DNA of 64,000 bases from Bog-756 sp038210245 (GCA_038210245.1 JBBQWW010000009.1:4006-68005); one strand, 5' to 3'; shown: positions 33,318 to 42,088, counted from the stretch's first letter. Notes: generated by a model from the letters alone, not told the origin. Program-made: numbers and translations.

Positions 33318-35051
33318 ATGCTCGACTACGTGATCCGCAACGGCTTGGTCGTGGACGGCACCGGGGCGCCCGGGCGTCGGGCCGACGTGGGGGTCCGCCA
33401 CGGCCGGATCGTGGCCGTGGGCGAGATCGACGAACGGGGCACCACCGAGCTGGATGCCGAAGGGCTGGTGGTGGCGCCGGGGATCATCGACCCCCATACC
33501 CACTACGACGCCCAGCTGTTCTGGGACCCTACGGCGTCCCCGTCCAACCTCCACGGCGTGACCACGGTGATCGGGGGGAACTGCGGCTTCACCCTGGCCC
33601 CCATCAAGGCTGAGGACCACGACTACATCCGCCGGATGATGGCCAAGGTGGAGGGCATGCCCCTGGTGGCCCTGGAGGACGGCCTCCCGTGGGACTGGAC
33701 CAGCTTCGGCGACTACCTGGGCAAGCTCGAAGGCAACCTCGGGGTCAACGCCGGCTTTCTGGTCGGCCACTGCGCCCTCCGGCGATGGGTGATGGGCGAC
33801 GAGCGGGGCGCCGATGTTGCCACCGACGAAGAGGTGGCCGAGATGGCCGGGCTGCTGGCCGAGTCCCTCGAGGCGGGTGGTCTGGGCTTCTCGTCCTCGC
33901 AGTCCCGGACCCACTCCGACGGTGACGGGAACCCCATCTCGTCCCGCCACGCCGACCGGCGTGAGATGTTGGCCTTCTGCGAGGTGGTGCGGGACCATCC
34001 CGGGACCACCCTCGAGTACATCACCAACGGTTGCCTGGACACCTTCACCGAGGAGGAGATCGACCTCATGGTGGCCATGACCACCACGGCGCGCCGCCCA
34101 CTCAACTGGAACCTGCTCACCATCGACTCACGTACCCCGGACAAGACCACCCGCCAGCTCGAGGCATCGGTCAGAGCCGCCGAGGCCGGGGGGCGCATCG
34201 TGGCGCTGACCATGCCCACCCTGGTGCCGATGAACATGAGCTTCCGTACCCACTGCGCCCTCTTCCTCATCCCCGGCTGGGGTGACGTGATGGGCCTGCC
34301 GGTGGAACAGAGGATCGAGAAGCTGTCCGACCCGGCCGTGCGGGAGCAGCTCGACGAGTTGGCCCACTCCGAAGGGGCCGGGGTGTTCCGTCGGCTGTCC
34401 CACTGGGCCAACTACATCATCGGCGACACCTTCGCCCCGGAGAACGAGGGCCTCAGCTGGAGGGATGTTGGCTCCATCGCCGAGGAGCAGGGCAAGCCCC
34501 CCTTCGACGCCCTGCTCGACCTGGTCATCGCCGACGAGCTCCGCACGGTGCTGTGGCCCAAGGCCTCCGACGGGGACGACGCCTCGTGGCAGGCACGGGT
34601 CGACGTGTGGAACGACCCCGGCGCCATGGTGGGTGGCTCCGATGCCGGCGCCCACCTCGACCGGATGTGCGGCTCCAACTACCCCACCTCCTTCTTGGGT
34701 GACTGCCTCCGGAAGCGGAAGTTGGTCCCACTGGAGCGCGCCATCCAGCTGATGACCGAGGCACCGGCGGAGCTCTTCGGCCTGCACGACCGGGGCCGGA
34801 TCGCCGAGGGCCTGTGCGCCGACCTCTTCGTCTTCGACCCCGAGACGGTGGGATCGGAGCCGGCCACACTGGTCCACGACCTCCCCGGCGGGAGCCCCCG
34901 CCTCATCGCCGACGCCATCGGCGTGGTACGGGTCCTGGTCAACGGCGTCGAGACCATCGCCGACGGAAAGCCCACCGGCCACCTTCCCGGCACCCTGCTC
35001 AAGTCCGGTCAAGACACCGTCACCGTCGACCCCTCGCCGGCCGGGGTCTGA
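33318..35051 (+). CDS. N-acyl-D-amino-acid deacylase family amidohydrolase
   Basis: The 577-residue metal-dependent hydrolase starts at an ATG after CGGAGG. MLDYVIRNGLVVDGTGAPG and IIDPHTHYDAQ (H60, H62) are the N-terminal signatures of the amidohydrolase-3/D-aminoacylase family. GGNCGFTLAPI is typical. The Asp of the metal site is in GGSDAGAHLDRM, and GLCADLFVFDPETV is the returning beta-sandwich. Relatives remove acyl groups from D-amino acids or hydrolyse cyclic amides. The operator puts it in a regulon with acyl-CoA genes, so its substrate may be an acyl amide or lactam-like catabolite. That is inference only. Confidence 0.88.
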   Translation: MLDYVIRNGLVVDGTGAPGRRADVGVRHGRIVAVGEIDERGTTELDAEGLVVAPGIIDPHTHYDAQLFWDPTASPSNLHGVTTVIGGNCGFTLAPIKAEDHDYIRRMMAKVEGMPLVALEDGLPWDWTSFGDYLGKLEGNLGVNAGFLVGHCALRRWVMGDERGADVATDEEVAEMAGLLAESLEAGGLGFSSSQSRTHSDGDGNPISSRHADRREMLAFCEVVRDHPGTTLEYITNGCLDTFTEEEIDLMVAMTTTARRPLNWNLLTIDSRTPDKTTRQLEASVRAAEAGGRIVALTMPTLVPMNMSFRTHCALFLIPGWGDVMGLPVEQRIEKLSDPAVREQLDELAHSEGAGVFRRLSHWANYIIGDTFAPENEGLSWRDVGSIAEEQGKPPFDALLDLVIADELRTVLWPKASDGDDASWQARVDVWNDPGAMVGGSDAGAHLDRMCGSNYPTSFLGDCLRKRKLVPLERAIQLMTEAPAELFGLHDRGRIAEGLCADLFVFDPETVGSEPATLVHDLPGGSPRLIADAIGVVRVLVNGVETIADGKPTGHLPGTLLKSGQDTVTVDPSPAGV

Positions 35052-35155
35052 CCGCCAGCCCACCCCGGCTCCCGACGGCAGCCGTCCACCGCCGGCCCCT
35101 CCGCCCACCGCGGGGTAGGACCGGCCCTCGATCTGCCGGGTCTGCACCCACGGCC

Positions 35156-35177
35156 TACACTGCTGACGAGGCGTCAG
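35156..35177 (+). promoter_or_regulatory. -10 box and palindromic operator of aldehyde dehydrogenase gene
   Basis: TACACT at 35156-35161 is a good -10. CTGACG-AGG-CGTCAG follows at 35163-35177, covering the expected start of transcription, with ATTC after it as in the 20388-20412 palindrome. The mRNA leader would be ~90 nt, ending with AAAGGGG before the ATG. Confidence 0.75.
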
Positions 35178-35257
35178 ATTCACACCTCGCCGGCCGGTCG
35201 CCAGGGGATCCTTCGCCGATCCGCGAGCCCGACACCACCCACGAAAGGGGACCCACC

Positions 35258-36727
35258 ATGGCAGTTCAGATCACCAAGGACGAGACGAGGGTGCTCATCG
35301 GGGGCACGTGGGTGGAGGCCGGTAACGGCACCTACGACATCATCAATCCGGCCACCGAGCAGGTGGTGGGTCAGGCCCCCAACGCCTCGGTGGCCGATGC
35401 CAACGCCGCCGCCGCCGCGGCCAGGGAGGCCTTTCCGGCCTGGTCGGCCACGCCGGTCGAGGAACGGCTGGCCCTGCTGAAGAAGGCCGCCGCCGCCATC
35501 CGGGCCAAGGGCGACGAACTGGTGCCCCTGGTCATCGCCGAGACGGGGGCCACGGCCTCGGTCGGCTCCCGCATGCAGGTACCGGTGAGTGCCGCCCGGT
35601 TCGACCGCTACGCGCGCGACATCAGCCACGTCCAGGAGCACATGCTGCCCCCCATCGTCTCCGAGGCCACGCCGCTGGCCCCGGGCGGCCTGATCAGTGC
35701 CCTGGCCTACCGCCAGCCCGTCGGCGTCGTCACGGCCATCGCCAGCTACAACTTCCCCATGACCAACATGGCCGGCAAGGTCGCCCCGGCCCTGGCCATG
35801 GGGAACACCGTGGTGATGAAGCCGGCGCCCCAGGATCCCCTGGCCGTCATCGCGCTGGCGCGGGTGCTCGACGAGGTCGGGTTCCCGCCCGGCGTGATCA
35901 ACATCATCAACTCGCAGGGACCCGAGCCGGCCTCCGCCCTCACCACCTCCCCCGACGTGGACATGGTGTCCTTTACCGGTTCGACGGCCGTGGGCCAGCG
36001 CATCGCCTCGGCCGGGGCCCCGACCATGAAGCGCATGCTCATGGAGTTGGGTGGGAAGGGCGCGGCCGTGGTGTTCGAGGACGCCGACATCAAGTCGGTG
36101 GTCACCGCCATCGGCTCGGTGTGGGCCTTCCACTCCGGTCAGATCTGCACCGCCCCCACCCGGGCCATCGTCCACCGGAGCATCTTCGACCAGGTGGTGG
36201 CCGGCCTCACCCAGTTCGCCGGCGTACTGAAGGTGGGCGACCCCACCGAAGCCTCCACCGTCGTCGGTCCGCTCATCTCGGGTGCCCAGCAGCAGCGGGT
36301 CCTCGACTACATCGAGACCGGGCGCAAGGAGGGTGAGGTGGTGGCCGGCGGTGGCCGTCCCGAGCACATGGCCACGGGCTACTACGTCGAGCCCACCCTC
36401 ATCTCCGGGACCAACGACATCACCGTGGCCCGGGAGGAGATCTTCGGCCCGGTGGTGGTGGCCATCCCCTTCGACGACGAGGAGGAGGGCATCGCCATCG
36501 CCAACGACTCGGAGTTCGGCCTCTACGACTACGTGTTCTCGGGCGACACCCCCCGGGCCTTCCGGGTGGCCAAGCGGCTCCGGGCCGGCCACGTCGGCAT
36601 CAACACCGCCCAGCGCAACATGGATGCACCCTTCGGCGGGTTCAAGATGAGCGGCATCGGCCGGGACGGTGGCGACACCGGACTCGAGGCCTACTCGGAG
36701 ATGCAGTCCATCATCTGGTCCAGCTGA
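35258..36727 (+). CDS. NAD(P)-dependent aldehyde dehydrogenase
   Basis: The 489-residue protein is a standard aldehyde dehydrogenase. FTGSTAVGQRIA binds cofactor, Glu263 is in MELGGKG, and the nucleophile is Cys297 in HSGQICTAPTR. The C-terminal EEIFGPVVVAIPFD and FGGFKMSGIGRDGG are conserved. It oxidises an aldehyde to an acid, possibly a side-chain aldehyde in the steroid/lipid pathway. It is transcribed alone from an operator-controlled promoter. Its stop is only 4 bp from the stop of the convergent CAP-repeat gene. Confidence 0.95.
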   Translation: MAVQITKDETRVLIGGTWVEAGNGTYDIINPATEQVVGQAPNASVADANAAAAAAREAFPAWSATPVEERLALLKKAAAAIRAKGDELVPLVIAETGATASVGSRMQVPVSAARFDRYARDISHVQEHMLPPIVSEATPLAPGGLISALAYRQPVGVVTAIASYNFPMTNMAGKVAPALAMGNTVVMKPAPQDPLAVIALARVLDEVGFPPGVINIINSQGPEPASALTTSPDVDMVSFTGSTAVGQRIASAGAPTMKRMLMELGGKGAAVVFEDADIKSVVTAIGSVWAFHSGQICTAPTRAIVHRSIFDQVVAGLTQFAGVLKVGDPTEASTVVGPLISGAQQQRVLDYIETGRKEGEVVAGGGRPEHMATGYYVEPTLISGTNDITVAREEIFGPVVVAIPFDDEEEGIAIANDSEFGLYDYVFSGDTPRAFRVAKRLRAGHVGINTAQRNMDAPFGGFKMSGIGRDGGDTGLEAYSEMQSIIWSS

Positions 36728-36731
36728 GGGC

Positions 36732-38309
36732 TCACCCGGCCCCGAGGAACGGCGCCCCGTAGGAGAAGACGCCGCCGTCGGCACCCACCAGCCAGTACCC
36801 GCCGGTGGCCGAGTCGCCGGCCATGCCCACCACCGGGGCGTTGAGCGGGGTGGCGCCGGCGCTACCCCGGAAGATGGCGTCGCCGAAGGCGAAGATGCCG
36901 CCATCGGCGGCCACGAACCAGTAGCCCCGTCCGTCGGCGGTGGTCGCCATGCCATTCACCGGCCGGTTGAGGTGGAGGTTTCCGGTAGAGCCGTAGAAGG
37001 GGGCCCCGAAGGCGAACACCCCTCCGTCACTGGCCACCATCCAGTAGCCGCCGGTGGCCGTATCGGCGGCCAGGCCCACCACCGGGGCGTTGAGGTGACT
37101 ACCACCCATGGAACCGTGGAAACCGGCGTCGCCGAAGGCGAACACCCCTCCGTCGCTGGCCACCAGCCAGTAACCGTGTCCGCTGGCCGTCGGCGCGATG
37201 CCCACCACCGGCGCATTGAGGTGCTTCCCACCCATGGAGCCGTAGAAGCCGGCGTCGCCGAAGCTGAAGATGCCACCGTCGGAAGCCACCATCCAGTAGC
37301 CGCGGCCGTCACTGGTGGCCACGATGTGGGAGATGGGGGCGTTGAGCGCGGTGCCGGCCATCGAGCCGTAGCTGACCGCATCGCCGTGGGCCGAGACCGA
37401 GCCGTCGGAGTGGGCCAACCAGTACCCGTTGGCATCGGCCGTGGCCGCCATGCCGACGGTGGGGGCCGGCAGGTTGGGCTCCCCGGCGATCGACGACACT
37501 CGGAACGGGTAGGGGAACTGCCCCCCGGTGGGGGTCACGGACCCACCGGCGCCGATGGTCTGGCCGGGGCAGTAGACGGGGGCGCCCGTGGGCGCTCCGG
37601 CCACCACCGGCGCGGCGGCTACCGGCTGTCCCTGCATGAAGTTCTGCCCGCTCTGTCGGGCCAGGGCTGAAGGGATGGCGCCGTAGGAGTAGCCGAACAC
37701 CTCGACGGTCCAGGCCCGGCCGCCACTGCAGGTGACCCCGACGCCGACATCGGTGTAGGCGGCGCCCAGCATGTTCTGACGGTGGGGGGCGGAGGCCATG
37801 TAGAGCCCGTCCATGCCGTCCGAGCCGTCGCCGGGCCAGTAGCCGTTTCCGGTGTTTCCGGCGTTGGCGGCCATGGTGCACAGCTGGGTGGCCGGACCGG
37901 AGCAGGACGAGAGGGGAGGATCGGCCACCGTGCCCGTCGCAGCCAGATGGGCCGACCATCCCTGGGCGTAGGCGGCCAGGGATGGATCCACCTGCAGCGC
38001 CGGGACGATCACCCCGAACGAGGCCCGGGCGGCCCGCTCGGCGTTGATCCGGGCCACCAGATCCTGGGCGTAGAGCGCCTGGACTCCAGTGACACCGGTG
38101 GCGACGGCGGGTGCGGGGCTGGTGGCCGCGGCGGCCCGGGACGAGGCGGCCACCCCTTCCATCACCGAGAACACCGCCACCGCCACCACCACGGCGGCGG
38201 CTACCGCCGCCCCGAAGGAGGCCCACGAGTGGTGGGCGCCCGGGCCGGTGCGGCCCCGCGGGACCACGGGCTGGCGGTGGTGTCGGTGAGCTTTCTCTAC
38301 TGCGGTCAT
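36732..38309 (-). CDS. Secreted CAP/SCP-domain protein with 42-residue GYW-DGG repeats
   Basis: The 525-residue precursor has a hydrophobic signal segment at ~30-55. A CAP (SCP/PR-1) domain at ~70-215 contains LVARINAERAARASFG, GMDGLYMASAPHRQNMLG and VGVGVTCSGG, the bacterial CAP pattern. Six C-terminal 42-residue repeats follow, such as GYWLVASDGGVFAFGDA and HGSMGGSHLNAPVVGLA. Here the extra domain is N-terminal to the repeats, whereas in the CHAP protein it is C-terminal. The same repeat is therefore a portable module. CAP proteins are extracellular and often bind lipids or sterols; an uptake or wall role is inference. Confidence 0.9.
   Translation of the reverse strand: MTAVEKAHRHHRQPVVPRGRTGPGAHHSWASFGAAVAAAVVVAVAVFSVMEGVAASSRAAAATSPAPAVATGVTGVQALYAQDLVARINAERAARASFGVIVPALQVDPSLAAYAQGWSAHLAATGTVADPPLSSCSGPATQLCTMAANAGNTGNGYWPGDGSDGMDGLYMASAPHRQNMLGAAYTDVGVGVTCSGGRAWTVEVFGYSYGAIPSALARQSGQNFMQGQPVAAAPVVAGAPTGAPVYCPGQTIGAGGSVTPTGGQFPYPFRVSSIAGEPNLPAPTVGMAATADANGYWLAHSDGSVSAHGDAVSYGSMAGTALNAPISHIVATSDGRGYWMVASDGGIFSFGDAGFYGSMGGKHLNAPVVGIAPTASGHGYWLVASDGGVFAFGDAGFHGSMGGSHLNAPVVGLAADTATGGYWMVASDGGVFAFGAPFYGSTGNLHLNRPVNGMATTADGRGYWFVAADGGIFAFGDAIFRGSAGATPLNAPVVGMAGDSATGGYWLVGADGGVFSYGAPFLGAG
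36740..37460 (-). repeat. 42-residue repeat block of the CAP protein
   Basis: Six ~126-bp units in frame code for GYWxVASDGGxFAFG, GSMGG and LNAPVVGMA stretches. Two units lack two residues in the GDAxF part, giving AFGAPF or SYGAPF. Confidence 0.75.
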
Positions 38310-38403
38310 GGCGCTGATCCCTCACACGTCGGTCGGCGCCCCTCCCTGGTCCTATCGGCGCATACCGGCGAAAACTGTTGCCCACTTGGGGTACAACTGG
38401 GCC

Positions 38404-39402
38404 ATGCCCGTGCCCGTTCCCCCCTCGATTCCCCCGTCGTTCACCCAGTCGGCCGCCCGGGTGTCCAACTGGGGCCGGTGGGGAGCCGACGACCAGCTGG
38501 GCACGCTCAACCTCATCGATCGGGCCGCCCGGAAACGGGGACTGGCGGCGGTCCAGGACGGTGATGCCTTCGCCCTGGCCCTCCCGCTGTCGGCTGAGGA
38601 GGGGATCCAGATGGGGTTCATCCCCGGACGGGTCAACCCCACCCGCAGCATGATCTCGGTCAACGAGTCCATGGGCCCCGGGCCGGGGTGGATCGCCTTC
38701 TCGGAGGACGTGGTGACCATGGCCATGCAGTGCGCCACCCACTGGGACGGCCTGGCCCACGCCTCGTACGGCGACGGGGCCGACGGCGGTCGGATCTACA
38801 ACGGCTTCCCCGCTTCCAGCACCACCGAGGCCGGTGCCGCCCGACTGGGGATCCACCTGGTGGGATCCCTGGTGTCCCGGGGGGTGCTGCTCGACGTGGC
38901 CCGGGCCAAAGGCGTCGAGATCCTCGAGGCGGGTTATCCGATCACTCCCGCCGACCTCGACGCGGCCTGCGCCCTCGGGGGCCTCGAGCTCGAGCCGGGC
39001 GACGTGGTGCTGGTCCGCACGGGCCAGATGGCCCACCTGGCGCTGGCCGGCCGGCCTGGTCTGGCCGGAGCGGAGCCGGTACGCGATCTGCTGGCCTACA
39101 CCTGGCCCACCCCGGGTCTCACCGTGGCCACCGCCGAGTGGTTCCACGCCCGCGACGTGGCCGCCGTGGCCATCGACACCCTGGTACTGGAGGTGTATCC
39201 GTCCGAGGATCCCGACCTCCCGTTGCCGGTGCACGCCCTGCACCTCGTGGAGATGGGTATGACCCAGGGCCAGAATTGGTTCCTCGACGAGTTGGCCGAA
39301 GCCTGTGCCGCCGATGGCCGCTACCAGTTCCTCCTCGACGCCACCCCGCTGCCGTTCACCAACGCCCTGGGCTCACCGGTGGCCCCGGTGGCCATCCGCT
39401 GA
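38404..39402 (+). CDS. Cyclase-family (kynurenine-formamidase-like) hydrolase
   Basis: The 332-residue protein belongs to the metal-dependent cyclase family. The hallmark CATHWDGLAHASYGDG supplies the HxDxxxH-type metal site. LEPGDVVLVRTGQM and VAAVAIDTLVLEV are also typical. ATG 38404 is 6 nt after TACAAC (38392-38397), so the transcript may be leaderless; the extended frame to 38308 overlaps the divergent gene. Members hydrolyse N-formylkynurenine or open or close lactone-like rings. In this region a ring-opening step in catabolism is conceivable. Confidence 0.87.
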   Translation: MPVPVPPSIPPSFTQSAARVSNWGRWGADDQLGTLNLIDRAARKRGLAAVQDGDAFALALPLSAEEGIQMGFIPGRVNPTRSMISVNESMGPGPGWIAFSEDVVTMAMQCATHWDGLAHASYGDGADGGRIYNGFPASSTTEAGAARLGIHLVGSLVSRGVLLDVARAKGVEILEAGYPITPADLDAACALGGLELEPGDVVLVRTGQMAHLALAGRPGLAGAEPVRDLLAYTWPTPGLTVATAEWFHARDVAAVAIDTLVLEVYPSEDPDLPLPVHALHLVEMGMTQGQNWFLDELAEACAADGRYQFLLDATPLPFTNALGSPVAPVAIR

Positions 39403-39475
39403 CCCCTCCGGGGGCCCGGCCGGTCACGGTCGGCGGCGAGCCAGGGGCTGCGCCCGTGCGCCCACCGGGCGCGGC

Positions 39476-40273
39476 CTAGGCGCGGTCGGTGGGCCGCTTC
39501 GATGCGGCGTTGGCCGAGGCCGCCTTGACCTGGGCGGTGCGGGAGGAGGCGGCACCTCCACCGACCACCGGCCCGGTACGGGGCAGAGGGACCTCGGCCC
39601 CGGCCACCTTGGCTCCGACCGGGGCGGGTCGTCCGGTGACCGACCAGTGGAGCAGCCGGGCCTGGCTGTCGACCAGGGAGGCGGTGCGGATGCCCCAGAA
39701 CTCGAAGCCGTAGCGATGGCCGGCCACCTGGGCCAGCATGGCGATCAGGGTGCCCGCCGCGGCCATGGGATCGGCACCGGCCGGCGACCCCGAGACGTCC
39801 CCATGGGTGGCGATGACCCGGGCCAGGGTCACAGTGACGGCGTTGAGGGCCCGCACCCGCAGCCCCTGGAACCGCAGGTCGCCCTCCACCGTGGTCAGCT
39901 CCACCACCCGGAACACGGCCCGGTTGCGTTCCCAGTAGTCCATGAAGCCCTCGACCACGGCCACTGCGGTAGTCCAGCTGGACCCTTCCGACCAGTCCCC
40001 GTCCACCACGCCGGCCAGCACCCCCACCCCTTCGACCAGTTCCTCGGCCAGCACGGTGATGGCGGCCTCCACGTTCTCGAAGTACTGGTAGAAGGTGGCC
40101 GGCGACGTGCCGGCCTGGCGGGCGATGTCGATGACCTTGATCGAACGCCAGGGAGTGGCCACCAGCAGTTCGGCGGTGCACTCCAGCAGACGCTGGCGGG
40201 TGGCCCGGCCGCGCCGTCCGGGGACCCGCCCATCGGTGGTGGCGATCAGCTCCGGATCCTCGACGGGTGGCAT
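39476..40273 (-). CDS. TetR-family transcriptional regulator
   Basis: The 265-residue regulator starts at ATG 40273, eight bases after a TACCAT box on the minus strand. The N-terminal HTH at ~25-70 reads VIDIARQAGTSPATFYQYF, a clear TetR recognition helix. The ligand domain is followed by a long Pro/Ala/Ser tail (~210-265) not needed for the fold. It is divergent from a second TetR gene. Either one could recognise the CTGAC-type palindromes of the catabolic promoters; that is inference. Confidence 0.9.
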   Translation of the reverse strand: MPPVEDPELIATTDGRVPGRRGRATRQRLLECTAELLVATPWRSIKVIDIARQAGTSPATFYQYFENVEAAITVLAEELVEGVGVLAGVVDGDWSEGSSWTTAVAVVEGFMDYWERNRAVFRVVELTTVEGDLRFQGLRVRALNAVTVTLARVIATHGDVSGSPAGADPMAAAGTLIAMLAQVAGHRYGFEFWGIRTASLVDSQARLLHWSVTGRPAPVGAKVAGAEVPLPRTGPVVGGGAASSRTAQVKAASANAASKRPTDRA

Positions 40274-40372
40274 GGCGGCCCATGGTACCGACGCCGGGCC
40301 GCCGCCAGGGTGTGGGGACCCCTCCCTCCCCCGGGGCCACCGCCACTCCCGGTCCCGATTCCGGGTCAGAAA

Positions 40373-40389
40373 ACCCTGGCGAGTAGGGT
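40373..40389. promoter_or_regulatory. Inverted repeat overlapping the -10 box of the KstR-like gene
   Basis: ACCCT (40373-40377) and AGGGT (40385-40389) form a short palindrome with a 7-nt spacer and A/T flanks. The right arm overlaps TAGGGT (40384-40389), which ends 7 nt before the ATG at 40397. An autoregulatory site and a leaderless transcript are suggested. Confidence 0.45.
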
Positions 40390-40396
40390 AAACCCC

Positions 40397-40999
40397 ATGG
40401 CGAACCGTCCGGTGCCACGCACCTTGACGCGAGCCCAGCAAGCCCGACGCCAACGTGTCGTCGACGCCGCCATGACGCTGGGGCTCGATGGGGGCTACGA
40501 AGCCGTGCAGATGCGCGACGTGGCGGCGCGGGCCGACGTGGCCATGGGCACCGTCTACCGGTACTTCACCAGCAAGGACCACCTGTTGGCCGCCGCTCTG
40601 GTCCACTGGGTCGAACAGCTGGACAGCCGCCTGGCCCAGCAGCCGGCCCAGGGCGAGACGGCCGCCGCACGGGTCATCGAGGCCCTCGACCGGGCCCTCC
40701 GGGCCATGGGGCGCCAGCCCCAGCTGGTAGGGGCGGTCTTCACCGCGCTGGCCTCGCCCGATCCTGCCGCCGTCGAGTGTCAGCAGCAGGTGTCGGTGCT
40801 GATGGAACGGATCATCACCCGGGCCATCGGGGAGCCCCAACCGCCCAGCCTCGGGGACCGGGCCCGCATCCTCGGTCACGTCTGGTACTCGGCCCTGGTC
40901 GGCTGGGTCAACGGATGGAGCAACATGGGTCGGGTGCACGACGAGCTGGTGGTGGCCATCGGGCTCCTGCTGCCCTCCGACATCTACGCCGAAGTCTGA
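40397..40999 (+). CDS. kstR: KstR-like TetR-family regulator
   Basis: The 200-residue protein resembles mycobacterial KstR through the whole DNA-binding domain: VVDAAMTLGLDGGYEAVQMR and ADVAMGTVYRYFTSKDHLL closely match the KstR helices, and the C-terminal WYSALVGWVNG is similar. KstR represses cholesterol catabolism genes until a steroid-derived CoA thioester binds. That, plus the nearby ipd cluster, supports a steroid regulator. I found no clear copy of the mycobacterial KstR operator in the intergenic regions, so the binding site may differ. Confidence 0.75.
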   Translation: MANRPVPRTLTRAQQARRQRVVDAAMTLGLDGGYEAVQMRDVAARADVAMGTVYRYFTSKDHLLAAALVHWVEQLDSRLAQQPAQGETAAARVIEALDRALRAMGRQPQLVGAVFTALASPDPAAVECQQQVSVLMERIITRAIGEPQPPSLGDRARILGHVWYSALVGWVNGWSNMGRVHDELVVAIGLLLPSDIYAEV

Positions 41000-41004
41000 C
41001 CGGA

Positions 41005-41060
41005 GTCACCGCGGAGCAGAGTCACCGCATGAGCCGGGTCACCGCCCGATCGGTCACGGG
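41005..41060 (+). repeat. Four spaced direct repeats upstream of ABC transporter
   Basis: GTCACCGC is found at 41005-41012, 41021-41028 and 41038-41045, and a GTCACGGG variant at 41053-41060. The starts are 15-17 bp apart. They sit between the KstR-like stop and the ABC ATPase start, so they may be regulator sites. Confidence 0.5.
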
Positions 41061-41113
41061 ATGAGCCTCCAGGCATGCCGCAGAATTCGTAGACGGCCGG
41101 GGTACCGTCTGGC

Positions 41114-42088
41114 ATGCCGTCGGCCATCGAAGTACACGGACTGTCCAAGCAGTTCGGACCCTTGCGGGCCGTGGACCAACTCACCTTCGAGGTGGCGGCG
41201 GGCCGGGTGACCGGATTCCTTGGTCCGAACGGTTCGGGCAAGACCACCACGCTCCGGATGCTCCTGGGCCTGGTCTCCATCACCGAGGGAACGGCCACGT
41301 TCGGAGGCCGTCGCTACCTTGAGTTCGACCAGCCGATCCGGCACGTCGGGGCGGTCCTCGAGGCCACCAGCTTCCACCCCTCCCGTCGGGCCGAGGACCA
41401 CCTGAAGGCGGTGGCCCTGGGAGCCGGGCTCCCACTGTCCCGGGTGGACGAGACGCTCGACCTGGTGGGACTGTCCGACGTGGCCCGGCGCCGGGTGGGC
41501 AAGTTCTCGTTGGGCATGCGCCAACGGCTGCAGCTGGCCACCGCCCTGCTCGGGGATCCCGAGATCCTCATTCTGGACGAGCCGTCCAACGGCCTCGACC
41601 CCCAGGGCATCCAGTGGCTCCGCACCTTCATCCGCCATCAGGCCTCTGTCGGCCATGCCGTGCTGGTCTCTTCCCACCTGCTGTCCGAGATGGAGGAGAC
41701 CGTCGACGACGTGGTCATCGTGTCCCACGGGAAGCTGGTGCTCCAGACCACCCTGGCCGATCTGGCCCAGCAGGCCGGCACCAGCACCGGGCTGCGCGTC
41801 CGGACGCCCGAGATGGCCCGCCTGAGGGCCGTCCTTGACGCCGTCCCCGTGTACTACCGCCAGACCGCCGACGACGGCCTGACCATCGATGGCGCCACCC
41901 CGGAGTGGTTCGGCCCGCTGGCCGCCCAGCACCAGATCGTCCTGTATGAACTGGTGCACGAACGGGGCAGCCTCGAGGAGGTCTTCCTCAGCCTGACCCA
42001 CGGCTTCGACGCCGCCGACCCCTCCCTGATGGGCGGTCCGTCGGCCACTCCGGCCGGCCTCGGCCCCATGCCCGGAGGTGCGCAGTGA
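41114..42088 (+). CDS. ABC transporter ATP-binding protein
   Basis: The 324-residue ATPase has Walker A (GPNGSGKTTT), the Q-loop region, signature FSLGMRQRLQLA, Walker B ILILDEPSNGLDP and the switch region SHLLSEME. It belongs to the DrrA/CcmA-like class of exporters with separate permeases. A TACCGT box five bases before the ATG suggests a leaderless mRNA. Its stop overlaps the permease start. The substrate is unknown. Confidence 0.95.
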   Translation: MPSAIEVHGLSKQFGPLRAVDQLTFEVAAGRVTGFLGPNGSGKTTTLRMLLGLVSITEGTATFGGRRYLEFDQPIRHVGAVLEATSFHPSRRAEDHLKAVALGAGLPLSRVDETLDLVGLSDVARRRVGKFSLGMRQRLQLATALLGDPEILILDEPSNGLDPQGIQWLRTFIRHQASVGHAVLVSSHLLSEMEETVDDVVIVSHGKLVLQTTLADLAQQAGTSTGLRVRTPEMARLRAVLDAVPVYYRQTADDGLTIDGATPEWFGPLAAQHQIVLYELVHERGSLEEVFLSLTHGFDAADPSLMGGPSATPAGLGPMPGGAQ

